From: Ophiothrix spiculata
Lineage: Eukaryota > Echinodermata > Ophiuroidea > Amphilepidida > Ophiotrichidae
Length of the DNA: 20,987 nucleotides
Direction: 5' to 3' (one strand)
Assembly (NCBI GenBank): GCA_000969725.1
Contig: JXSR01S034008.1
In this document: positions 1 to 8,563 of the stretch, in pieces
Numbering within the stretch: the stretch's first letter is position 1
Layout of the letters: every line of letters starts with the position of its first letter
Notes under the pieces: model-generated
Database searches by the model: none
What the model was told of the DNA's origin: nothing
The model's input: the letters and a program-made list of their open reading frames with translations, nothing else
Made by a program: the position numbers and the translations under genes

Positions 1-714
1 CAACAAGACTCTTAAACATGTTAAATAAACCAAACGTCCTGATATGTTCAAATGACACAAGTAATAATAAGAGGATATACACAAGTACAATTGTATTCTC
101 CTCTGCATAAACACTTTCAAATGGTTGATGGACTCACCATTTTTCTGCGTCTCTGTACAAAAATAAAGACATGTTTTATCGTTTTTCTGCGTCTAACTAT
201 TAGACCTCTTTTCTAGGTTGCAAGACACAATCAAATCGCCTATGCCCTTCCTATGCTCATGCGCGTTTGTTGTTTTGGGAAAAATGTTTTCAAATGTTTG
301 TCGCCAAAACTGACTACAATTTGTTTTTCTTGACCGTAATTTTGAAAGAAATTATCTCGTTTAGGTATATTTTAGCAGTGATTTAGTTAATTTGAAGTTC
401 AGTTGAGTAAATCCCCCCTTGCATAGACGTGTTTAAAAAGGGCCTGGTTAGACGAGGGTTAATTTAAGTTTCAATTTTCCACCATCGCAGAATAGTTCAA
501 GAAAAATAAAACAACAAGATTAGTAAGAATATTAAAACACAATCACAACCTACCAAATTGAGCATTGTTCAGGACGCGACAGATACGTGTATGTTAGCAT
601 GAAAATGCTACAAATCAACATATATAAAAAATGAAAAATCGATTTGACTGACCCATTACAACTCTAAAATCTTTACAAAGTCATATTGTTATAATCATGA
701 TGATGAGTGCGGGT
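1..714. other. Non-coding AT-rich sequence, no gene seen
   Basis: I see no open reading frame of note, no splice-bounded coding stretch and no RNA gene here. The only internal structure noticed is a 13-bp direct repeat, TTTTTCTGCGTCT, at 140-152 and 182-194. Confidence 0.6.
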
Positions 715-945
715 TTTCCTCCGACTGTTTTTTTTTCTCCGAGAATTCCGAATATTGAACTGTCGGAACAAAAACCTTTCTGAATAATTGCCTGGCGGAT
801 TATATTTTTTGGGAACAAAAACTTGTCGAATAAAATAACTGTCGGACTAAAAATCGCCCATTGAAATGTATTTCGGGCAAATGACCTGTCGGAACAAAAA
901 ACTGTCGGATCAATAACATGTCGGAATATCGAACTGTCCCCGTAA
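715..945. repeat. Degenerate tandem repeat of a CTGTCGGA(A/C)NAAAA unit
   Basis: The motif ACTGTCGGAACAAAAA or a close variant recurs near 760, 822, 839, 886, 902, 919 and 933. The best-preserved copies (886-940) lie head to tail with a period of about 16-17 bp; the others are spread out and mutated. The flanks contain further CCGA and GGGAACAAAAA fragments. This looks like a decayed short-period array or part of a dispersed repeat. No coding role is visible. Confidence 0.7.
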
Positions 946-1069
946 TGGGTATGTCATGCATCAACTAGTTTAGGGAATAATTGAGGTCATTGGATCTATG
1001 CAGAATATTATATATTTATTTAAAGAAAGCGGCATTAAGTTTGAGTGTAATCTCAGAAAACTGGGTTGA

Positions 1070-1332
1070 TAATTGAGGACCCTAGAACTAGAAGGGGGTT
1101 AAGTCACATTGAGTACAAACTGAGAAAACGGCACAAACATAAAATCATTTTGTGTAGTCTTGAATGGTATTGCTGTATTTCGCAGTGACTTTTACGCATG
1201 TTCTGATCATCAAATTGCTGCAAAACCTTTACAAAATGTGTAGAAATGAGAATTCTGTAGCAGGAAATTGACAAAACTCAATTTTCAAGATTTTGTGAGT
1301 TAACCCCCTTATAGTTCTAGGGTCCTCAATTA
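1070..1332. mobile_element. Non-autonomous DNA transposon (MITE), TA target site
   Basis: Terminal inverted repeats at 1072-1102 and 1300-1330 match over about 31 bp with one mismatch; the outer sequence is ATTGAGGACCCTAGAACTA. TA dinucleotides flank both sides (1070-1071 and 1331-1332), giving a 259-bp element. A TA target duplication is typical of the Tc1/mariner group. The interior has no transposase, so it would need an autonomous partner. Sequence near 19719-19740 resembles the same site without the insert, which supports these boundaries. Confidence 0.88.
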
Positions 1333-1680
1333 GAAACCTAATGTATCATGGCGGGCATATATTTACAGATGACTGTGTCTACCAGCTCCTACCATAGAAT
1401 GACGCACAATTAAACCAATTGCGATGGCACATCCCGAAAAGGGGGACTTTGCTACAGAACACTTTTCAAGAAACTACGAATTTCCTGCAGATTTTCTGTT
1501 GTAAAGTTTGATCGCCTTGATCAATTTTAACAAGTAAGGTGTCATTGTTAAAGCTTAGAAAATGGTGTAACAGATTAAATGATAAATTAAAATTGATATC
1601 ATCTGCAAAGTCCCAACTTTCGGGTGAGCTATTACATATGCCCAATTGATCGTTTACTTGTGCTTTATTGATGACCATTT
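1333..1680. repeat. Diverged repeat block E1, with an internal inverted repeat
   Basis: The stretch 1333-1415 aligns with 19728-19806, including the identical 15-mer TAGAATGACGCACAA (1395-1409 and 19786-19800). Further right, 1644-1663 is the exact reverse complement of 20 bases at 19795-19814. Within this block, 1403-1424 and 1644-1663 form imperfect inverted arms about 220 bp apart. It could be an old inverted-repeat element. The minus-strand reading frame across it (70 codons) resembles no protein I know and I do not treat it as a gene. Confidence 0.55.
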
Positions 1681-2600
1681 TACAACCCCAGACACATCAA
1701 AATAGACTTATATAGTTAATCGAATATGATTCATCCTACAACATTTTGACCACTAACACTTCCCTATACTTGACATATTCAGGTTAGGAACATGAAAATA
1801 GAAAATAGATGCAAAGATTTTTACCTCACACAGGACGTGTTAGACAATATTAGCACGGCTATAATATTTAAGTGTAAGCGATGTTGAAGATGAAGTTGAG
1901 AGAACTTGCTGAAATCAGGGACTGACTAATGAAAAAAAAAATTGTAAATTGGATATTTGTTTGAACTCTGAGCGTTATAGACTCGACATGAACATGCTAT
2001 TTGAGTTGTTAAAATGTGTTTTTATTTTATTTGTTACTTTATTTTTTATTTTGTTTTAGAAACACGATGGGCTGAATTCTGGCTCATTAGTCTGATGTTC
2101 CAATGTTACAAATGTTCATAGTATACTGTATATTGTCATTTCGAGGCTTCACGTTAAATCGCATTGTTGATTATGATATATCCTGTAATAGATTCATTAT
2201 TACCGAAAGATCCATAAGGTGTTGTCATATGTAATATGGATTTTTTGAGATGTCATTACAAGTGAACTTATTTCTTTGCAGTAGGAAATTATATGAGAAT
2301 TATCATGAGTATGCAAGTCGCATTGTTTAAACATTTCTACATCTACATCTTCCTGGTGGTTTGTCCGGTATAGTTAAAGTACTGTTTATAATTAAGTTGT
2401 CATTGCTAGTTACGTTATGAAAATATAGACACCTAAAAATGTCCGAACCTTCAAGTATTCTTTTATCGACTGTTTTGTAATCTTTTGATATATGTAGACA
2501 ATGACCGAATATTCCTCGATTTCTTACAATATCAAAACCTTGTAGAAGAAGCAATGCACTATGACCTAATCAGTCTTTAAGTCTTTAAGCAGTTAACAAA
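1681..2600. other. Non-coding sequence, nothing recognised
   Basis: The stretch is AT-rich with short homopolymer runs, such as the A9 run near 1931 and the T-rich stretch 2019-2058. No gene, repeat end or RNA structure was identified. A 75-codon minus-strand frame at 2327-2554 has no recognisable domain and is probably chance. Confidence 0.55.
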
Positions 2601-2753
2601 TGTGTACCGCCGCGGCAAAAGGGTCCAGTTGTCGGCTCGTACATGTTGCTCCTTGTAGCATATCTAATGTATGGTATTTGGATACATCAGATATGCTACA
2701 ATGAGCAACATGTAGGAATCGACAACTGGACCCTTTTGCCGCGGCGGTACACA
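2601..2753. repeat. Long GC-rich palindrome (fold-back element)
   Basis: Arms at 2601-2672 and 2682-2753 are 72 nt each with five mismatches and a 9-nt spacer. The outer 34 nt, beginning TGTGTACCGCCGCGG, are perfect. The arms are much richer in GC and CpG than the surroundings, so this is probably an inserted fold-back MITE. The hexamer ACAAAT occurs at both edges (2596-2601 and 2751-2756) and might be a target duplication, although it overlaps the arms. The reading frame at 2643-2855 is a by-product of the palindrome. Confidence 0.9.
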
Positions 2754-3204
2754 AATAGTCATGCACTCCGCTCTAATCTTAAGAATGTAACACCGATTAA
2801 ATGGCCGGTCTGTGGAAATTGGTCTGAACACAGAGCATCAGTGGCATGGTATTAATAGGCTGTAACGACATTAGACGAACAAATAAATCTCATGCATTTG
2901 TTGATGTGTAGCCGCTGCCACCTGACGTCTCTGGTGTAGAGATGAGATGTTGACTTGAATGTTGAGTTCTGTTCAAATTTACCATGTAAACACCAAAAAC
3001 TCAATTTAAAAGTAATTTTTCTTCGTGGTGTAGTTTAGAACTTTAGTGCTGTTGGCTACACTCATCCATGTGAGTGAGGTATATTTCGTACTTGGAACTC
3101 ATATACTGTTGCTCGAACTCTCCCATCCAGTTTACACAAGTACTTTAGAGCTCAAAGTACCTGCCTTGCTCTCGAAGTACTGCGTCAGACTTGTCTTGTT
3201 TAAC
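2754..3204. other. Non-coding sequence, possibly the 3' flank of the LINE fragment
   Basis: No coding frame is recognised. If the LINE fragment to the right continued on the minus strand, its last codons and 3' UTR would fall here, but I could not see them. The motif AGTAC recurs several times at 3085-3185 (for example CAAGTACTTTAGAG and CGAAGTACTG), and a short hairpin, CACTCA...TGAGTG, lies near 3059-3076. Confidence 0.4.
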
Positions 3205-3860
3205 TCAGTCTGCTATCAATTATGACTCCCAAATCCAGGTTATTCATCTCTTTTCTAAAGATGTTAAGCCAAACGTATGGTAGGAGATTTTTTGGTGGAT
3301 ATTGTCGTACGCCTAAAATGTGATGGATTTCATACCTTGCTACTGATTTTACGTCCTCTCCAAATCTCTTTATAGGATGAATGTGATTACCTTCCTAGAT
3401 AGCTAAGTTATAGGGCCCACCGTTTGGAAACATTGGCCAAAATTGGCTCACTCAAGTTGTTTCCTTGGTTAGGATCGTCTGTGAATATGAACTCACATAA
3501 CAAAGTTGAATCATCTGCGTACATGAATAGAAACTGCCGATTTTTACACTCTTCATACAAGTCATTTATGAAGTGGATCAGACAGGACCAAGAATTGGAA
3601 CCTGAATAATGAAGCATAAATTGACGAGGTTCCAGATGATTGGCCAAATGAGACAACTTGATGATTCTGCCTGTCAAGTAGCTTCTAATCCAGAATTGCA
3701 GTTCTACGCACATAGCAAAGGCCCTTACGCCAGACCTTATCAAAAGCTGGTAACTAAATCTACCTTAGCTTTGAATAAAACACATACGGTGTTGCAGGTT
3801 ATTGTGGAAAGTCTAGAACGGGGTGTTCTGTACTATCGAGCTGGCACTTGACATTTAAAG
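3205..3860 (-). pseudogene. LINE (non-LTR retrotransposon) reverse transcriptase fragment, decayed
   Basis: In an intact element this protein copies element RNA into DNA at a nicked target. Read on the minus strand, the fragment starts near 3850 with a GDST-like stretch. An AFDKVWRKGL motif follows around 3735-3700, then, in a shifted frame, an IRSYLTGR segment. Next come a degraded VPQGS region (YSGSNSW) and INDLYEE, and then the catalytic FMYADDSTLL near 3470-3440. In another frame, at 3205-3250, MNNLDLGVIIDSRLS matches the conserved LGV.ID..L block downstream of the catalytic motif in CR1/Jockey-like elements. The longest open piece is 111 codons (3408-3743). At least two frameshifts and several stops break it, and the endonuclease and N-terminal part are absent. 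The class call (CR1/Jockey-like) is inference from motif spacing; reverse transcriptase itself is clear from the YADD core. Confidence 0.85.
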
Positions 3861-4376
3861 TAATATTTGTAAATGAATGACGAGAAGTTAACTATGATCT
3901 TAGTTTTTTTTTTTCAAAAGACCACGTTTTATTTGTTCTCGAATTACAGAATGTTACACAGCGATATTCAAGCAGCCAATATACTACATGCCATCTGTTG
4001 ACAAAACTTGCAATAATTTCTGGGTCTGTTGCATATCCGGAGTTTGTCGATCACTTACGGCGAACCTTAATATGGGCACGGTTTTTGTAAATAAATATTT
4101 GAATGAACTAGTTTGGGACAAGTTGTTTCTGGTTTAAAACCATTTTTCACTGATTAATTTGATTATTTAATTATTTTAGTGCTGATTCGTAAAATTCCAT
4201 TTATACGCCGAAACATACCAGTTCTCATTTTTGGCCTTCTTTGGGCGATAGTTTCAATTTCAAATATTCAAAGGCACATGTTTAGATAAAAAAAAATGAC
4301 ATTACTGATACATGAATGCTCCCTCTAGTTAATATTTATGATATTGTAAATTTAAAGAGATTTTTGCGTTCAATAT
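3861..4376. other. Non-coding AT-rich sequence
   Basis: A T-run at about 3904-3914 lies just upstream (on the minus strand) of the LINE fragment. The sequence 4088-4110 (TGTAAATAAATATTTGAATG) resembles the AT-rich tails seen at some LINE 3' ends, but nothing else supports a second element. No gene was identified. Confidence 0.4.
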
Positions 4377-5289
4377 ATAAAAATATAGCAGCGGTGGAAA
4401 TACCCACATGATAGTCAACCCAGGGTTAGGCAACCCCAGGTTACCTAACCCTGGGTTGTCTTCCACTTAGGTTCCTATACGTAGAACATGTTATTACTAG
4501 TAGTGCAAAGCAGGTTAATCATAATATACCCAGTTGTTTTATAGCAGGTTGTACAATGTTCACCCTGGGGGATCTATACTTGCATAATTGACAACCTGAG
4601 GTTGTTAATGAAGTTCATTAGTCAACGCAGGGTAATCATAGTCAGTTGAATTAACAACTTGAAGTTATTAGTGAAGTTCATTTGTCAAGCCAGCATAATG
4701 GGTTAAATTTTATAGGGTTATATTTTAAAGCAGGTAATTACTTAATTATTACCTAGGTAATCTTCATTTAATAATTGACAATTTGAAGTTGTTATTGATT
4801 TTTATTGACAACCTAGGGTAATCATAGTTGAGAGGATTTCTGATTTCCCATACAGTCAATATCATATTAGATGAATCACTTCTCTGTACAACGTTCATTG
4901 CAGCAATAAGCCTATCGACCAAAAATGCATGGGCATGGAAATGATGACATTGACAACAAATCACACTCAGCTAGTGTCGTATTATCTTTCTCCAAATTCA
5001 CACAAACCTACACAGTTGACTGTCAACTGGTGATCTTCACTTCCGTAATAACCAACTTGAAGTTGCTAATGAAGTTCATTTGTCAACCCAGGGTAATCAT
5101 AGTCAGTTGATATATTTTAAGCCTGGGTATGTTTGATAGTAGCATAATGTACTAAGATCTACGTATGGAGTCTAAGTCTATGTTCTACATAGGACATAAG
5201 TGTAAGACAACCCAGGGTTAGGTAACCCGGGGTTGCCTAACCCTTGGTTGACTATCATGTGGGTATTTCCACCGCTGCATAAAAATATG
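4377..5289. mobile_element. Mutator-like non-autonomous DNA transposon with long TIRs
   Basis: Terminal inverted repeats 4388-4462 and 5204-5278 (75 bp, outer sequence GCAGCGGTGGAAATACCC) differ at only two positions. Weaker similarity continues inward to about 4495 and 5170. Flanking 11-mers ATAAAAATATA (4377-4387) and ATAAAAATATG (5279-5289) look like a target duplication with one change. Long TIRs plus a 9-11 bp duplication fit the Mutator superfamily, but the assignment is inference. The element is 891 bp and has no transposase. Each TIR contains its own 15-bp inverted repeat, CAACCCAGGGTTAGG (4416-4430 with 4444-4458; 5208-5222 with a one-mismatch partner), so each end can fold separately. 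The interior is built largely from four copies of a roughly 60-bp unit, listed separately. Confidence 0.87.
4586..5110. repeat. Four copies of a ~60-bp subrepeat inside the Mutator-like element
   Basis: The unit reads roughly AATTGACAACTTGAAGTTG, then a TTAATGAAGTTCATTTGTC part, then an AACCCAGGGTAATCATAGTC part ending AGTTGA. Copies lie at about 4586-4649, 4650-4705 (3' half decayed), 4773-4832 (middle altered) and 5049-5110. The first two are adjacent and the others are spaced. The AACCCAGGGT core resembles the terminal repeat, so the interior may have grown by repeated copying of subterminal sequence. Such arrays in other DNA transposons can be transposase-binding sites; that role is not shown here. 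Confidence 0.8.
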
Positions 5290-5339
5290 GTATTTTAGAG
5301 GCCATTTTCAATTTGAATCACCTAAAAGTGACACGATTC

Positions 5340-5575
5340 TAAGGTATTCGCATAACATGTTCCATTAGCTTTAATTTCATATCAAACATGAAGTTTGCAT
5401 GACAAAATCATATTTGCCATGCATAAGGTGTACCCGTATGTGAAAAAATGGTGTGGCTTATAACGTCAATAACAAAAATCGCTCAAGCATGGATTTTTGG
5501 TATCATTCAGATTCTTTAAGTACGCATTCTAAACTATCATTTTCAGCCAAAAAAATTAAGCATACCTAACTTGAT
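5340..5575. repeat. Dispersed AT-rich repeat, copy 1
   Basis: The part 5442-5573 matches 6198-6332. Shared sequence includes CATTCAGATTCTTTAAGTAC, with CGTCAATAACAA before it and CTAAACT.TCA.TTTCAG after it. A second internal motif, AGCTTTAATTT followed by CCAAACATG-like sequence, occurs near 5368 and again near 5718, so the repeat itself has sub-structure. No protein is encoded. Confidence 0.75.
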
Positions 5576-5756
5576 ACCAAACATATTACACATTTTTATG
5601 AAATTCCTGGTGAGTTTTATTCTACTTTTGCCCTTTTGTGACATTATGTGGACTTTAAGTGACCTTAACTTAATCTGTATCCCTTTTAACCCACTTGTGC
5701 ATATTTTACTTGTCATAAGCTTTAATTTAACACCAAACATGATATGTTTATACCAC

Positions 5757-6170
5757 ATATGTGACCCTCCAGCCCAAAGCAGCAGTCATTTTCACTTTTT
5801 TAATTATTTGCAAAAACCATGCTTTGAGGATTAAAATGACACCTCGATGAACTTCACACGATTTCCAGAAGTCAAGTTATGGTCCGTCAAAGGTTGTCAG
5901 GGAGTAAAACGTATAACTGAGATAAACGCATTTAAAGATAAGTAAGCCCTATTTTTTCTGTTGTTCGTCTTAAGAATAAGGCAATTTATTTCACATTTCC
6001 CATTATTTTCTTGAAATGAAACTTTGCTGGTATTTTGTAGTAAGCACTGGGATTGTGAATCTGTCAAAAAAACAATTTCGGCAAATAATGACCTTGACAT
6101 GTATTTCTACCTGTAGCGCAAAATGAAGTTTCTGGCATTTACTGCTCATACGGGCTGGAAGGTCACATAT
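5757..6170. mobile_element. MITE with ATATGTGACC...GGTCACATAT ends
   Basis: The inverted ends ATATGTGACCCTCCAGCCC (5757-5775) and GGGCTGGAAGGTCACATAT (6152-6170) match with one mismatch. Weaker pairing continues inward (AGCAGTCATTTT against the AAATG and TTACTGCT area before 6150). The element is about 414 bp and sits between the two copies of the surrounding dispersed repeat. The outermost TA may be the target duplication. No transposase is encoded; frames inside it are short and unrecognised. Confidence 0.7.
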
Positions 6171-6197
6171 AAGATGTTCTGAAATTAGTATAATATA

Positions 6198-6334
6198 CGA
6201 AAAAGGGGGGTAACGTATTACGTCAATAACAACAATTGCTCAAGCGTGGATTTTAGGCATCATTCAGATTCTTTAAGTACACACCCTAAACTTTCAATTT
6301 CAGTTAAAAAACTGTAACCATACCCAACTGGACG
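6198..6334. repeat. Dispersed AT-rich repeat, copy 2
   Basis: This is a direct-orientation counterpart of 5442-5573, diverged but continuous over about 130 bp. Its similarity stops just before the candidate LTR start at 6344, as expected if the LTR retrotransposon inserted into or beside this repeat. Confidence 0.75.
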
Positions 6335-6343
6335 CAGTTAGAG

Positions 6344-6728
6344 TATAACGGATGGAAAATTAAAGAAAAAAAATGTATTTTAATATTTAATGGCCGTGTG
6401 GATTATGTGCGTTGGATCCAGCTTCTAAGCCAAGCAGAGCTTCCTTGTGATTACTGGACTTGTTTAACTGTAAGTCTCCTTCAAGATCTTCAGAGACTGT
6501 ATAGTTACACATTTTTACATACGGAATAGGATCGCGCGGTTTTCGCAGTGGTTACAGTAAGTATATGGTATAATTAAAGACAAAATTGTGAAGAGATCTG
6601 AAAGTGCGTATTATTAAACTGTAAATAATTTGTTATATTTTGAATCAAGAACAGTGTATTAGTTTGTGTTATTTAAGAACCCGAGATGTGACTTTGGCCT
6701 TGGTTATTTAAAATCTTTGACCGTAACA
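6344..6728 (+). repeat. Candidate 5' LTR of a Gypsy-type retrotransposon
   Basis: A 385-bp segment runs from TATAACGG, resembling the TGTAACGG start of many Gypsy LTRs, to CCGTAACA just before the leader. The two ends are imperfect inverted matches (6 of 8). The placement fits an LTR: similarity to an older repeat ends immediately to the left, and the gag remnant begins about 150 bp to the right. An internal promoter or poly(A) signal cannot be assigned with confidence. No second LTR occurs in the window to confirm the limits. Confidence 0.5.
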
Positions 6729-6752
6729 AATTCGGGGCTCGTGCAAGAAAAT
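6729..6752 (+). other. Possible primer-binding-site region of the LTR element
   Basis: The sequence AATTCGGGGCTCGTGCAAG follows the proposed LTR end. Its GGGGCTCG core resembles tRNA-complementary primer sites in known retroelements, which contain a GGGGGCTCG block. The usual TGG immediately after the LTR is missing, so the site is either mutated or misplaced. Confidence 0.35.
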
Positions 6753-7021
6753 ACATTGTTCTAAAGTTTGGTAAAAATTTACCGTAAATTTTGAGCGTGT
6801 GTTTAATACTGGTATTTGGTAAATTTAATTATTTGTTTATTTTGTACTTGTAAGTTATAGTAGAGTAACCAGGGCGTTTAATGCTGAAGAGTTTATTTCT
6901 GACATTACGTGGGATACGTTTGATGGGCTGAAGAAACCAGATTTAATGTCATTTCCTAGGTATTTTTGAGATTGATGTTAAAAAAACTATGCATAAGCAA
7001 GTTATTAAGAATTTGTTGATT

Positions 7022-7219
7022 GGAAATGGAAGACAAAATTAAACTGAAAGAAAAAGAAGCAAAAATGAATTTTGAAAAAGCAAAATTAGATAAAGGCTCA
7101 TCAGGCTCCATCCCACATTCCTTGGATGCTACCAAGAACATTAGGTTAGTACCAAAATGTCAGGAACTGTAAAAAAATATATTTCTTACATTTTGAAAAG
7201 ACTGCTGAGAGTCTTAAGT
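7022..7219 (+). repeat. Internal duplicated segment of gag, inserted copy
   Basis: This 198-bp stretch duplicates 7473-7670 from later in the same gag, with about 11 differences and an indel in the A-run. It interrupts the N-terminal gag domain: codons just before 7022 and just after 7219 are in the same frame and read as one family-like segment. The inserted copy is out of frame with its host and brings a stop codon early (TAA at 7040). GATT/GATA at the two junctions suggests a short-homology or template-switch event, not a transposon. Confidence 0.85.
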
Positions 7220-7472
7220 GATAGATTAGTTGCTGATGATTTGTTTGATGAATTTTATTTGGATAACAAAATTGAAGTAGATGACAATTCTGATAATGCT
7301 ATTAAGATGAAACAATTAGAAATACAGAAAGAAATTGAAATGGGAAAAATTGAGGATTCAAGAACTGGCAAGATTGGATAAATTTGAAATGGAAGAAAAG
7401 GAAAGACAGGATAGGTTTGATTTGGAAAAGGAAAAAATGGAAAGGGATGAAAAAGAGAGAAAAAAAAGATTG

Positions 7473-7670
7473 GAAATTGAAGACAGAATTAAACTGAAAG
7501 AAATAGAAGCAAAAATGAATTTGGAAAAAGCAAAATTAGATAAAGACTCATCAGGCTCAATCCAACATTCCTTGGATGCTACCAAGAACATTAGGTTAGT
7601 ACCAAAATGTCAGGAACTGTAAAAAAAAAATATTTCTTACATTTTGAAAAGATTGCTGACAGTCTTAAGT
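7473..7670 (+). repeat. Source segment for the gag-internal duplication
   Basis: This segment encodes the end of the Lys/Glu-rich coiled coil and the start of the capsid core. It is in its expected position relative to the downstream capsid sequence, so it is taken as the donor of the 7022-7219 copy. Confidence 0.8.
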
Positions 7671-8269
7671 GGCCTAAAGAGTATTGGACAATGTTGCATC
7701 AAACAGTGTTTATTGGTAAGGCCAGAGAGATTTATTCATCCCTCTCTTTAGATCAGAGTAATAATTATGATGTTGTGAAAGAATCTATATTGAAGGCCTA
7801 TGAGTTAGTGCCAAAGGCGTACCGGCAAAAGTTCTGTAATGCAAAGAAACAGTCTGATCAAACTCATGTAGAATTTGCTAGAACACAGAAACAGTTGTTT
7901 GATAGGTGGATGAGTTCCAAAAGTGTTAATGAGGATTTCGGAAAATTGGAACAAGTTATTTTAATTGAGCAGTTTAAACAATGTGTTCATTCTGATATCA
8001 AAACCCATTTAGATGAACGTGACATTTGCAATTTACATGATGCCGCTACGGTAGCCGATGATTATGCTCTCACTCACAAATTGAGTTTTAATTCTGGTGG
8101 GTCTTCTAGATTTATTCAAGGCCAGAGGAATTTTGTGAGTAGACCTTATAGACCACCACAGAATAGAGTAAGTCCCTCAGAGTCACACCCCTCTAGTGAG
8201 AATAAATCTCGCTCACAGCCCTTAAGTCAGGGAAGTATTGCTACTGGTACCAGTGGGCCTAACAGATAA
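7607..8269 (+). CDS. Longest open segment of the broken gag (SCAN-like core, 220 codons)
   Basis: This is the one long uninterrupted frame in the window. The ATG at 7607 is fortuitous: the family sequence continues upstream in another frame, in the coiled-coil piece ending LDATKNIRLVPKCQEL, and the switch lies in the A-run at 7621-7630. The first 150 or so residues are the helical capsid domain; the last 60 are Ser/Pro/Arg-rich and lead to the zinc knuckle, which is cut off by the TAA at 8267. The frame stays open because of age and chance, not because an independent gene is evident. A domesticated gag gene is a remote alternative; the broken upstream and downstream parts argue against it. 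Confidence 0.75.
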   Translation: MSGTVKKKYFLHFEKIADSLKWPKEYWTMLHQTVFIGKAREIYSSLSLDQSNNYDVVKESILKAYELVPKAYRQKFCNAKKQSDQTHVEFARTQKQLFDRWMSSKSVNEDFGKLEQVILIEQFKQCVHSDIKTHLDERDICNLHDAATVADDYALTHKLSFNSGGSSRFIQGQRNFVSRPYRPPQNRVSPSESHPSSENKSRSQPLSQGSIATGTSGPNR

Positions 8270-8508
8270 AAACAAGGATATGGTGATAATTTTAAGAGGC
8301 TTATCATTTGCCATTTTTGTAATAGCCCAGGTCACATACAGTCAAATTGCTGGTAGTTGAATGGTAGACCAGGGTCTGGAAAACAGGAGTTGGCACCTAC
8401 AGGTCGTGCTGTATCTATGAGGCCAAGTGTTATTAGTTCCCAGGCTAGTTATAAGGAGTAGTTTGTGGAGTCTGAGAAAGTTAGGAAAGATTTTGAGCCA
8501 TTTGTATT

Positions 8509-8551
8509 GGAGGGTAGTGTATCCCTTGATGAAAAGGATACACTACTCTCC
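8509..8551. repeat. Short fold-back at the truncation point of the retrotransposon
   Basis: Arms 8509-8524 (GGAGGGTAGTGTATCC) and 8536-8551 pair over 16 bp with one mismatch and an 11-nt loop. The first arm still encodes the pre-protease part of the element; the second arm is where the family-like reading ends. This suggests that the 3' break was formed by self-priming or template switching. Confidence 0.75.
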
Positions 8552-8563
8552 TTTTATATTTAG

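Larger units (their letters stand above)
6881..8563 (+). pseudogene. gag: Gag polyprotein of a Ty3/Gypsy-type LTR retrotransposon, broken and truncated
   Basis: Gag forms the particle that packages element RNA. The N-terminal piece (6883-6960) includes EEFISDITWDTFDGLKKPDL. A Lys/Glu-rich coiled-coil piece follows (about 7250-7600). The best-preserved part (7607-8266) is a SCAN-like capsid core with HFEKIADSLKWPKEYW, AYRQKF, THVEFAR and HSDIKTHLDE, which is diagnostic of this gag group. A CX2CX4HX4C zinc knuckle lies at 8309-8350. Damage visible: apparent loss of one base after the ATG at 6881; an extra T in the run at 6962-6967; a 198-bp internal insertion at 7022-7219; an extra G near 7342; a frame change in the A10 run at 7621-7630; and in-frame stops at 8267, 8354 and 8459. 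After the knuckle the frame keeps a short pre-protease segment (FEPFVLEGSVSLDE), then leaves the family pattern near 8530. Protease, reverse transcriptase, RNase H and integrase are all absent. It cannot make a functional product. Confidence 0.9.

Noticed and set aside
2643..2855. 70-codon plus-strand frame
   Set aside because: It lies largely within the palindrome, so its openness reflects repeat structure.
3424..3851. Plus-strand frames across the LINE fragment
   Set aside because: They are antisense to a clear reverse transcriptase reading with YADD.
4416..4458. CAGGGTTAGG/CCTAACCCTG words resembling telomeric TTAGGG
   Set aside because: The word is a single copy inside an inverted repeat, not a tandem array. 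It is part of the transposon end.
4925..5110. 61-codon plus-strand frame
   Set aside because: It lies within the Mutator-like element and ends in its subrepeat.
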